Source: Herbaspirillum sp. ST 5-3
Lineage (GTDB): Bacteria > Pseudomonadota > Gammaproteobacteria > Burkholderiales > Burkholderiaceae_D
DNA: 64,000 bases
Direction of reading: 5' to 3'
NCBI RefSeq assembly: GCF_004804275.1
Contig: NZ_STGI01000003.1
Coordinates: forward strand, 489,068-553,067
Shown here: positions 8,781 through 16,007 of the stretch, in pieces
Layout of the letters: each line of letters starts with the position of its first letter
Numbering within the stretch: the stretch's first letter is position 1
Notes under the pieces: generated by a model
What the model was told of the DNA's origin: nothing
Database searches by the model: none
What the model saw: only the letters and a program-made list of their open reading frames with translations
Position numbers and translations under genes: made by a program

Positions 8781-9140
8781 GTGAAGCGCGAATGGAGTTT
8801 CAATCCCGCGCATCTGTCCGCCGCGGTGATTACGCTCGTCGTGTCGTTCGCGCCGTTGACGGCTGCAGGGGTCGATGCCGATGCCGCCGAATCGTTGGCG
8901 CGGCGCGAGAGCTGCCTGAAATGCCATGGCATCGACAAGAACAAGGACGGACCGGCGTACAAGGAAGTGGCGGCCAAATACAAGGGCAAGCCGGATGCGG
9001 AGGAGCATCTGATCGAACATGTGAAGTCGGGTAAATCTGTGCAGATGCGTAGCGGAGAATGGGAAGATCACCGGATCATCAAGACCCGTGACGAGGCCGC
9101 GATCAGGAATCTGGTGCAGTGGATTCTGTCGCTCGAATAG
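8781..9140 (+). CDS. Small monoheme class I cytochrome c
   Basis: A 119-residue exported cytochrome with one CLKCH near residue 46, followed by the same KDGPAYKEVAAKY block as the product at 4008, and ending NLVQWILSLE. I place the start at GTG 8781 behind CCGGAGTAAAAG, because the n-region MKREW and a hydrophobic stretch follow there. It is 95 bases after rquA and likely co-transcribed. The probable role is periplasmic electron shuttle. Confidence 0.85.
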   Translation: MKREWSFNPAHLSAAVITLVVSFAPLTAAGVDADAAESLARRESCLKCHGIDKNKDGPAYKEVAAKYKGKPDAEEHLIEHVKSGKSVQMRSGEWEDHRIIKTRDEAAIRNLVQWILSLE

Positions 9141-9198
9141 CGGCTTGTATCGGGCATCATCCGTTCCCTGAGATGTGACGCAATCAATGTCTTCACTT

Positions 9199-9231
9199 GC
9201 CTGGTGTTAGCGGCAAGGCCAGGCGTTTTTT
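9199..9231 (+). terminator. Rho-independent terminator after the rquA operon
   Basis: GCCTGG (9199-9204) pairs with CCAGGC (9219-9224), followed by GTTTTTT. It closes the plus-strand rquA/cytochrome unit. Confidence 0.8.
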
Positions 9232-9261
9232 CGGGTGAAGAAGGGTCTCGATGAACGACCG

Positions 9262-9286
9262 AAAAAAAGGCGCACCGCGGTGCGCC
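9262..9286 (-). terminator. Rho-independent terminator for the minus-strand haem protein gene
   Basis: The palindrome GGCGCACCGCGGTGCGCC (9269-9286) is followed on the minus strand by seven T (A-run at 9262-9268). A second perfect 8-bp dyad TTCCGGGA/TCCCGGAA lies at 9301-9328, closer to the stop codon. Confidence 0.85.
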
Positions 9287-9344
9287 CCAAAGTGGACCGC
9301 TTCCGGGAACGGGGAGGAGCTCCCGGAAGAATCGGTACTGCCGG

Positions 9345-10670
9345 CTACTTCAGTTTCGTTGCCTTGATGTCGGCCTTCACGTCCTTGCCGCCGCCGAGAG
9401 CCAGCGTTCTCACAAACGAGACATGGTGGCCGCGGGTCGTGATGTTGTCGTCGTGGACGGCGAATCCGACGTTATAGACGCCGCCTTCTTTCAGCGTCTT
9501 GTCGTCATCGTTGGTGAGTCCGAGCGGGCGAATCATGACCACGGTCCATTCGCCGTTCTTCCAGCTGGCGATGGCGTTGTTGTCGGCTGCAGAACCCTTG
9601 GCATCCTCGCGGCTGAGAATGTAGTCAGGCACCATGTCGCCTTCCTTCCATCCCGCGTTCGGATCAAACGGCACGGCATTCACCTCGCGGATCAGGAAAT
9701 GATCGCCTTTGCGCAACTGGTCTGCGGTGATGGATTTGTAGCCGACTATCTTCGCGTCGTACATGTACTTCGGCGAATGCGTTTCCTTGTTCGAATTGCC
9801 GCCGAACGGATCCTTGCCGGCATCGCTGTTGCGCCATTCGAGAACGTAACCGTCATCGGCCATGCCGAGGGGGTAGGTGCGATGCGCGCGCCACTGGATC
9901 AGATCAACGAAGCCGCCTTCAGCCTTCAGCTTGTTGATCTCTTCGACTGTCTTGCCGCTCTTCCAGTCGGTTGGATCGTTGCGTGTCGCGGGGAGGTATT
10001 TGCGCACGTCGCTCTTCTTGAACGCGGTCAGCATGGCGTTGGCGGCCACTTCGTCCTTGGTGGCGAGTTTCGGCATGTCGCGCTCGCCGTCATGGCATGT
10101 CAGCCAGCAGCCCTGCTTGGCGAAGTTCGGCACCTTGCCGTCATCGAGCATGACTGTCATGCGGTCTTCATAGATGCCGGGCTGCTTGCCTTCCTGCACG
10201 ACCTTGTCCAGTTTCGGGAAACCATACACTTTCCACTCATGGCCGTCGAAGCGCAGGTACTGATGCTCGATGCCGGGGAAGGGGTTGTGGGTCTTCCACT
10301 GGAAGCGCAGGTAGGCATTCTTGTCGTCATAAGCGGCTTGCACCTTGAGATTCACGAAGCCGTTCTTGCCTTCGACCGGCGTCGGTTCGAGCCGGTTTGC
10401 TTTCACCAGTTTTTCACCGAGATCTTTTTCAGCATCTTTTTCGTCGTGGCAGGAGATGCAGGCGTCGCCGCGCTTGACTTCCTTCGCAGCGCCCTTGTGG
10501 GCATCGCTGAGCAGCCACTCGTAGGACGATTGTCCGGGATAGAACAGCGGGACGTTGACCGTCGGAATTTTCGACCAGTTGATCTTGGCGGGATCCGCAG
10601 CCAGTGCGCTGCCGGACGCCAGCGCCGCGCATACCGACAAGACAGAAAGCGTGATTGTTGTTAGTCGCAT
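9345..10670 (-). CDS. Ethylbenzene-dehydrogenase-type haem-binding cytochrome c
   Basis: A 441-residue periplasmic protein with a signal peptide ending ALAAD. CISCH (residues 71-75) is a standard c-haem site; CWLTCH (188-193) is a CX3CH variant. The rest (LRFQWKTHNPFPG, GHEWKVYGFPK, VLEWRNSDAG, FAVHDDN) fits the family of haem-binding gamma subunits of ethylbenzene/dimethylsulfide dehydrogenases, which hold a b-type haem in a beta-sandwich; Met or Lys ligation cannot be judged. No molybdenum subunit is nearby, so it may be a stand-alone electron carrier. ATG 10670 follows GGAGCGAAAA; the frame extends further upstream without an export signal at its start. A sigma-54 type site lies 136 bases upstream. 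Confidence 0.8.
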   Translation of the reverse strand: MRLTTITLSVLSVCAALASGSALAADPAKINWSKIPTVNVPLFYPGQSSYEWLLSDAHKGAAKEVKRGDACISCHDEKDAEKDLGEKLVKANRLEPTPVEGKNGFVNLKVQAAYDDKNAYLRFQWKTHNPFPGIEHQYLRFDGHEWKVYGFPKLDKVVQEGKQPGIYEDRMTVMLDDGKVPNFAKQGCWLTCHDGERDMPKLATKDEVAANAMLTAFKKSDVRKYLPATRNDPTDWKSGKTVEEINKLKAEGGFVDLIQWRAHRTYPLGMADDGYVLEWRNSDAGKDPFGGNSNKETHSPKYMYDAKIVGYKSITADQLRKGDHFLIREVNAVPFDPNAGWKEGDMVPDYILSREDAKGSAADNNAIASWKNGEWTVVMIRPLGLTNDDDKTLKEGGVYNVGFAVHDDNITTRGHHVSFVRTLALGGGKDVKADIKATKLK

Positions 10671-10805
10671 TTTTTCGCTCCGTGGTTTAGTGATGGAATT
10701 TTCCGTTCTATCGTCCGTCGGGCGTGGCGCTGCTACTGCCTGCTGCGAGAAGTAGCCATGCGCGATGGATGGTAGGCCCTTACTGCAGTTATACATCTGC
10801 ATACA

Positions 10806-10823
10806 GAGCAAGATGCAGACCAG
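10806..10823 (-). promoter_or_regulatory. Sigma-54 type promoter for the haem protein gene
   Basis: On the minus strand the sequence is CTGGTCTGCATCTTGCTC: GG, ten bases, GC, with a full TTGCT -12 box. The predicted transcription start is near 10796, about 125 bases before the ATG. Confidence 0.68.
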
Positions 10824-10897
10824 TTTGAATATATTTCGGAGTTTTTTGATTTGGGGAAGCCCCGACGAAGGCAGGGGAGCGACGGTATCATCACGCG

Positions 10898-10954
10898 AAA
10901 AAAAAAGATGCTCCACGGACCGCGGGAAACTTCTCCCTTGGCCGGTGGAGCATC
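10898..10954 (-). terminator. Rho-independent terminator of module 3
   Basis: GATGCTCCAC (10907-10916) and GTGGAGCATC (10945-10954) form a perfect 10-bp stem. On the minus strand it is followed by nine T (A-run 10898-10906). It lies 19 bases after the module 3 mtrB stop. Confidence 0.92.
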
Positions 10955-10972
10955 GCGTGAACAGCGCGCGTC

Positions 10973-13198
10973 TTACTGGAATTTATAGAGGTAGCTCACC
11001 CCGATAAACGTGACGTTCTGCTGTTGTTGTGCACTGACGGAAGTGTTGTCCGAGTAGAAGAACGGCACACCCGCATAGCCCCAAACCCAGTCGTTGTACT
11101 TCGCACGCTGGTGAACCAGGTCGAGGCGCAGACCCGAGCTCTTGCTCAGTTCATACTTGCCGAACAGGTTCAGCGTCGTCGCACGGTAGGAAGTATCCGG
11201 CAGACCGCCTGTCCGATCCAGGAATGCCTGGTTGGTTGCGATGGTCGCCGCCGGATTGTCCTCGGCGAGTCCTTGCTTGTACGTGTACCTGTCATCCGTG
11301 AGAGTCAGGTTGCCGCCCAGCTCGATCTTGCTGGAAACCTTGCCGTTCAGGCCGAGGCCGAAGCTGGCGGTCTTGCTCGACAGCGAACCCAGATACAAGG
11401 TGTGGTTGACCTGCATCGACTCTTCGCCCTGGTTCCAGTAGGCGTTCATCTTCCAGTTGTCGGACAGTGCGAAGGAAGCATCGATGCCATAGAACTTCGC
11501 ATCGCTGTCTTCCAGACCCTTCACTTCACCGGTAGTCGGGGAGTTGAACTTGTCTTTGCCATCCTCGTAGATGAACTGCAGGGAGACGCGTTCCATCGGC
11601 GTCCAGTCGGCCGACAGACGGAGCTTGTCGCGCTTGCGGTCCTGGAACATGCTCGGCGTCACCGGGCGGCCGCCTTCGCCGAGCAGGGCAGCCTGAGCTG
11701 CGCTGATTACCGGCGTGCCTTGCACGTCTGCGTTGCGCCAGTCGGAACCATCGCGCTTGCTGTGGATGTAGCCGATGGCGCCGGTGAAGGTCTCGGACAG
11801 GCTGCGGCGCAGTTCGAGGCGATAGGCCAGGTCGTTCGTCTTCTCGCGGAGGAGGTCGTAGCCACCGGGAGTCGCTGTCGCGGCCGGGAGGCCGTAATCC
11901 ATCGACTCGTAGTCCATGCCCAGCGTGCCGCTATAGCCCGGAGCGAAACGGTAGTTCGCTTCGACCTTGCCGTTCAGCTTCGTCACCGAATCCTGGCTGT
12001 TGGTCACGCCGGGATTCCAGCCATAGAGCGCGACCGGAGTCTTGTTGTTGCGGTCTTCATAGCGCACGTTCGCCAGCAGCGTTAGCTTCGGCATGACATG
12101 GGAGGTCACGCCGACCTGCGCGAGCGTCGTGTCGACGCGCCCGCCGAGGTTGGATACACCCGCCGGTCCGGTGGTCAGTCCCGCACTCGCGAAGCCCTCA
12201 TCCTGCTTCGCATAGGTATATGCGTACTTGAAGTTCGCCTTCGTCGACGGCGTGAATGCGTAGTTGCCCAGGATGGAGAACTTGTGCGCCTGGTTGTCGG
12301 GTGCCAATGCCATTGGCTGCGTCATGTAAGTCGCAACGCCGCTGCCCGCACCGGTGGCGGTGTTGAGCACCGTGCCGTTCGGGTTGAACAGGTTGCCGCT
12401 GATGGTCGGCCGCAGGGAGCCGAAGGCATTGTCGTAGAACGAACCGTTGTAAGCCGCGCTGATCAGGAACTTCTCGCCAGTGAAGGTCAGGCGTGCTTCC
12501 GCCTGGCGCTGGGTCGAGTTGATCGGTTCCGGCAGCAGCAGGATGCCGCCCGACGAACCCGGTCCGCAGAAAATGTGGACGAATCCGCTGATCGTGCCGC
12601 AGTTGAGCCCGCGTCCGAACACGCGCGCGCCATCCTTGTCTTCGTTCTTGAAGTTCGCTTCAAACTGAAGGTTGGGCGAAATCCACTTTCCGAAGTTCAG
12701 GGTGGCAGCCTTGCGTTTCGTTTGCAGGTCAACATCCCGTCCGGTACCCGGGGCTGTCAGGCTGGTCACCGTTGGGGTGTCCGTGCCGATGCCCTGCATG
12801 CCGGTGTTGATCGTGTTCTGATAGTTGCGTATCAGTTCGCCGTATTCGACCGAATACTTCCAGTCGCCTTGCTTCTGCTGGCCGAAGCCCAGCTCGCGCG
12901 TCTCGAGTCCGAGGTTGCTGCCCCTGAATTTAGTCCAGGTTCCCGTCGCGTCATCACGCTTGTTGATGTCGACGTCGACGAGGCCGTAGTAGTCATCGCC
13001 GCGCATGCCGTTGTACTGGCCGAACAGCGCGCGGTCCTTGCTGTCGCCGCTCACGGCGCCTATGCCGACGCGCACCGAACTGTCGGGCTTGATGTACTCG
13101 TTGATGCCGTCGTCGGCATGTGCCGGGCCGAAGGCCGCAAGAATGGCGAGCACCAACACTTTTTGGCTCAAACCAAATTGCTCTTTTGAGATTTTCAT
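10973..13198 (-). CDS. mtrB: MtrB/PioB-family outer-membrane beta-barrel (module 3)
   Basis: A 741-residue barrel with signal peptide ending GPAHADD. It shares long identical blocks with the module 4 barrel (GAVSGDSKDRALFGQYNGMR, DNQAHK/Q, FKYAYTYAKQ/THATQ), showing recent common ancestry. It ends YLYKFQ. ATG 13198 is preceded by GGGAGATCAGGTC, and the decaheme gene ends 18 bases upstream. It forms the mirror image of module 4 across 14171-15017. Confidence 0.93.
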   Translation of the reverse strand: MKISKEQFGLSQKVLVLAILAAFGPAHADDGINEYIKPDSSVRVGIGAVSGDSKDRALFGQYNGMRGDDYYGLVDVDINKRDDATGTWTKFRGSNLGLETRELGFGQQKQGDWKYSVEYGELIRNYQNTINTGMQGIGTDTPTVTSLTAPGTGRDVDLQTKRKAATLNFGKWISPNLQFEANFKNEDKDGARVFGRGLNCGTISGFVHIFCGPGSSGGILLLPEPINSTQRQAEARLTFTGEKFLISAAYNGSFYDNAFGSLRPTISGNLFNPNGTVLNTATGAGSGVATYMTQPMALAPDNQAHKFSILGNYAFTPSTKANFKYAYTYAKQDEGFASAGLTTGPAGVSNLGGRVDTTLAQVGVTSHVMPKLTLLANVRYEDRNNKTPVALYGWNPGVTNSQDSVTKLNGKVEANYRFAPGYSGTLGMDYESMDYGLPAATATPGGYDLLREKTNDLAYRLELRRSLSETFTGAIGYIHSKRDGSDWRNADVQGTPVISAAQAALLGEGGRPVTPSMFQDRKRDKLRLSADWTPMERVSLQFIYEDGKDKFNSPTTGEVKGLEDSDAKFYGIDASFALSDNWKMNAYWNQGEESMQVNHTLYLGSLSSKTASFGLGLNGKVSSKIELGGNLTLTDDRYTYKQGLAEDNPAATIATNQAFLDRTGGLPDTSYRATTLNLFGKYELSKSSGLRLDLVHQRAKYNDWVWGYAGVPFFYSDNTSVSAQQQQNVTFIGVSYLYKFQ

Positions 13199-13216
13199 GA
13201 CCTGATCTCCCTGTTC

Positions 13217-14170
13217 TTAACGCAGCATGAACTGCGGAGTGGGTTGTGCGTTCGCCGGATTGTTGCTGCCATGCACTTGTGTATGGCAGTTCACGCAACC
13301 GCGTCCCTGGGTGTATGTCACGCCGTTGCGACCGACGGTCGCCGCACGAGTCGACTGGTTGGTCAACTGGGCGAGGTTGCCGCCGTGCGGTGAATGGCAC
13401 TGGTGGCAGAGGAAGGGCGGACGGGTCTTCAACATGCTTTCGACGTTGCTTCCGTGCGGGTTATGGCAGATCGCGCAATCCTCGCTGACCGGCGCATGGT
13501 TCCACACGAACGGGCCGCGCTTCTCCATGTGGCAGGTGTAGCAGGTCTCGACCACGCTGTCGCCCTTCATCAGCTTCGGAGCTACGGAGCCGTGCGGGTT
13601 GTGGCAGTCGGAGCAGGAAACCTTGCCTTCGAGGATCGGGTGGTGCGAAATGCGATTGACCTGGCTGCGCTGTTCCTTGTGGCAGGCGAAGCACACTTCC
13701 GGCTGGGTCTTCTTGTCCATCACCTTGTCGCGACCGGCATGGACCGTGTGGCAGGAGGAGCAGGTCACTTCATGGGTCTGGTGGGTGCTGCCTTCCCAGT
13801 GCGAGCGCTTCGCATCCTTCTTGTGGCAGCTCACGCAGACATCGCTACGTTGTTGGGCCGGATTCGCGGAGTCTTTGGTGAAGGTGACGTCGGGCTTCGG
13901 CGGCTTGTCCTTGCCCTTGTAGTCGGCATGCTTGTCGCTGTCGCCGTGGCACTTGGTGCAGGTCGGCGTGCGCTCGTCAGCACGCGTGCCGTGCTTGGTC
14001 TTGCCGACGGCCAGCAGCTTTGGCGAATCGGCTTCGTCATGGCAGGCGGTGCACTTCGCGTCGCCCTTGAGCACGAGGTCCTTGGCGGCATCCGCCGCGA
14101 AAGCCGGCGCAATGCCAGCCACCCCTATCGCAAACGTCACCAGCGTGACGACCTTCTTCCAGAGCTTCAT
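13217..14170 (-). CDS. mtrA: Decaheme c-type cytochrome, MtrA/DmsE family (module 3)
   Basis: A 317-residue periplasmic decaheme cytochrome with signal peptide ending APAFAAD and ten CxxCH motifs (CTACH, CTKCH, CVSCH, CSSCH, CFACH, CSDCH, CYTCH, CAICH, CHQCH, CVNCH). Its first 35 residues are almost identical to those of module 4 (MKLWKKVVTLVTFAIGVAGI), and the DNA identity runs about 45 bases into the leader. The two differ mainly in the C-terminal third, near the last haem pair. The ATG follows CATAGGGAGAACACTG. Confidence 0.94.
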   Translation of the reverse strand: MKLWKKVVTLVTFAIGVAGIAPAFAADAAKDLVLKGDAKCTACHDEADSPKLLAVGKTKHGTRADERTPTCTKCHGDSDKHADYKGKDKPPKPDVTFTKDSANPAQQRSDVCVSCHKKDAKRSHWEGSTHQTHEVTCSSCHTVHAGRDKVMDKKTQPEVCFACHKEQRSQVNRISHHPILEGKVSCSDCHNPHGSVAPKLMKGDSVVETCYTCHMEKRGPFVWNHAPVSEDCAICHNPHGSNVESMLKTRPPFLCHQCHSPHGGNLAQLTNQSTRAATVGRNGVTYTQGRGCVNCHTQVHGSNNPANAQPTPQFMLR

Positions 14171-15017
14171 CAGTGTTCTCCCTATGGTTCACTTCGATTC
14201 CTGCGTTTGCTGGTTCACGGTGACTGCAAACCTGCTCGCCCTTCGTGCGTCTTCAGTGATCGGACCAATCGATTGCTGAGCGCCTTCTTTCGCCTCTCAT
14301 CGACACCCGGTTTGATTTTTGCTTATGCAACGATGCGTGCGTGATGGAGGGTAGGGTTGCGATTCTTTATACAACTTCACTCTTCTTCATGGCGCAGATG
14401 AGCTCGAAAACTTTTGAATCTTTTGACGTGAAATAAGGGCTTGTGGGCATACGCAACGAATAGATCAAGACGTGATAGAAAGTTTTTGATCTGCGTTAGT
14501 TTGAAGAGATTGATTCTCGATTTAGAGAAGTATTGGTCGAGAGCGTGTGCCTGTTTTCATAGCATCGCATCCTGGATGAATGTCTTCTGCATTCTCGATT
14601 TAGAGAAGATTGAATCAAGAATGATGACGGCATTCTTCAAGTGCGAATGCAGGGCAAATGACGAGCACCGATCGGCAGGTTTCTCGATTTGGAGAAGCAT
14701 CGATGAAGAGTCTTCGCGCATGCGCATCACGCAAAGGCTCCCGACGAAAGTCGAACAAAAATCGTCGTGTTGATGCAGTCGATTTTCAGTGGCTCGAAAA
14801 ATTGCGCCACATCAAACAATTCGAAAAGTTTCTCGAATCATCGTGCGATTTGCAACATAGGTCGTTGTGCAAAGGGTGGCGAGTCGATACCCTTCTTGCT
14901 ATGTGGATATTCGTGCGTTGAAGTCAAAAGTAGAGCGCACGAACAGAGCATAAAGACTTGCCGATGTCGGAAACCGGCAAACGCAAGAATCGAAGTTGAA
15001 CCATAGGGAGGAAGCTG
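14171..15017. other. 847-bp divergent regulatory region between modules 3 and 4
   Basis: No credible gene was seen here; short open frames cover it, but they lack export signals and known motifs. It contains three TTCTC-N6-GAGAA palindromes (14514, 14592, 14681), an extra TTCTCGA half-site (14830-14836), an 8-bp inverted repeat TTCGTGCG/CGCACGAA (14910-14917, 14936-14943), and matching leader copies at both ends (14171 to about 14217 and about 14971 to 15017). It is visibly AT-richer than the genes. It must hold both promoters, but no GG-N10-GC sigma-54 site was found. Confidence 0.7.
14514..14696. repeat. Three palindromic operator-like repeats, TTCTC-N6-GAGAA
   Basis: TTCTCGATTTAGAGAA occurs at 14514-14529 and 14592-14607, and TTCTCGATTTGGAGAA at 14681-14696. 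All three are followed by G, and start-to-start spacings are 78 and 89 bases. The dyad symmetry and repetition in a divergent promoter region suggest binding sites for a dimeric regulator. A longer-spaced dyad with the same TTCTC/GAGAA ends lies at 36596-36621. Confidence 0.7.
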
Positions 15018-15992
15018 ATGAAGCTCTGGAAAAAGGTCGTCACGCTGGTGACGTTTGCGATAGGGGTGGCTGGCATTGCGCCGGCTTTCGCGGCGGATGC
15101 CGCCAAACCGGGAGCCACGGATCTCGTGCTCAAGGGCGACGCGAAGTGCACCGCCTGCCATGACGAGGCCGATTCTCCGAAGCTGCTGGCCATCGGCAAG
15201 ACGCGTCACGGCACGCGTGCTGACGAGCGCACGCCGACCTGTACCAAGTGCCACGGCGACAGCGACAAGCATGCCGACTACAAGGGCAAGGACAAGCCGC
15301 CGAAGCCCGATGTCACCTTCGCCAAGAACTCCACCAACTCGACAGATCAGCGCAGCGGAGCCTGCCTGAGCTGCCACAAGAAGGATGCGAACCGTTCGCA
15401 CTGGGAAGGCAGCACGCACCAGGCGCGCGATGTGACCTGCTCCTCCTGCCACACGGTGCATGCCGGTCACGACAAGGTGATGGACAAGAAGACCCAGCCG
15501 GAAGTGTGCTTCGCCTGCCACAAGGAACAGCGCGCCCAGGTCAGCCGTCCTTCGCACCATCCTATCCTCGAAGGCAAGGTCGCCTGCTCCGACTGCCACC
15601 AACCGCACGGTTCGGTCAGCCCGAAGCTGATGAAGCGTAACAGCGTCAACGAGACCTGCTACACCTGCCACATGGAGAAGCGCGGTCCGTTCGTGCATAA
15701 CCACTCGCCGGTCGACGAAGACTGCGGTAACTGCCACAACCCGCACGGCACCGTTGCAGAGAGTCTGCTGAAGGCACGTCCGCCGTTCCTCTGCCATCAA
15801 TGCCATACACCGCACGGTGGTTTCATTCCTCAAGTTGCAGGAGCACAGGTTGTAGCGCCGACGGTCAACGGTGCAGGCAAGAGCGGCATCAACGTGACTC
15901 AGGCAAGGGCTTGCATGAACTGCCATACGCAGGTGCACGGAAGCAATAATCCGAGCGCAACCAACCCGACGCCGCAGTTCATGTTCCGCTAA
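15018..15992 (+). CDS. mtrA: Decaheme c-type cytochrome, MtrA/DmsE family (module 4)
   Basis: A 324-residue periplasmic decaheme protein, close paralogue of module 3. It has a signal peptide ending APAFAAD and ten CxxCH motifs (CTACH, CTKCH, CLSCH, CSSCH, CFACH, CSDCH, CYTCH, CGNCH, CHQCH, CMNCH). It differs from module 3 by a four-residue insert after the signal peptide (KPGAT) and by the segment between the ninth and tenth haem. ATG 15018 follows TAGGGAGGAAGCTG. The barrel gene starts 16 bases after the stop. Confidence 0.94.
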   Translation: MKLWKKVVTLVTFAIGVAGIAPAFAADAAKPGATDLVLKGDAKCTACHDEADSPKLLAIGKTRHGTRADERTPTCTKCHGDSDKHADYKGKDKPPKPDVTFAKNSTNSTDQRSGACLSCHKKDANRSHWEGSTHQARDVTCSSCHTVHAGHDKVMDKKTQPEVCFACHKEQRAQVSRPSHHPILEGKVACSDCHQPHGSVSPKLMKRNSVNETCYTCHMEKRGPFVHNHSPVDEDCGNCHNPHGTVAESLLKARPPFLCHQCHTPHGGFIPQVAGAQVVAPTVNGAGKSGINVTQARACMNCHTQVHGSNNPSATNPTPQFMFR

Positions 15993-16007
15993 GAAAGGGC
16001 TAACATC

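Larger units (their letters stand above)
10671..10972. other. 302-bp intergenic region with promoter and terminator
   Basis: Both flanking genes run on the minus strand. The region carries the module 3 terminator (10898-10954), the minus-strand sigma-54 type site (10806-10823) and, at the predicted transcription start, a block shared with the leader of module 3 (10759-10795). No gene was seen in it. Confidence 0.6.

Noticed and set aside
10541..14170. Molybdenum dehydrogenase operon suggested by the EB-dh domain protein
   Set aside because: No molybdopterin or iron-sulfur subunit gene is nearby, so I call it a stand-alone haem protein.
14791..14805. Possible sigma-54 promoter for module 4 (TGGCTCG ... 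TTGCG)
   Set aside because: The spacing between GG and GC is eleven bases, not ten. Sigma-54 is strict about this, so I did not list it as a promoter.
14441..14921. Short overlapping frames in the divergent region as small genes
   Set aside because: They contain the palindromes in translated form, show no signal peptide or conserved motif and have poor ribosome sites.
1..15017. c-di-GMP (GEMM) riboswitch upstream of cytochrome genes
   Set aside because: I looked because such switches control Geobacter cytochromes and this window has GGDEF genes. I did not find the conserved GEMM core in any leader.
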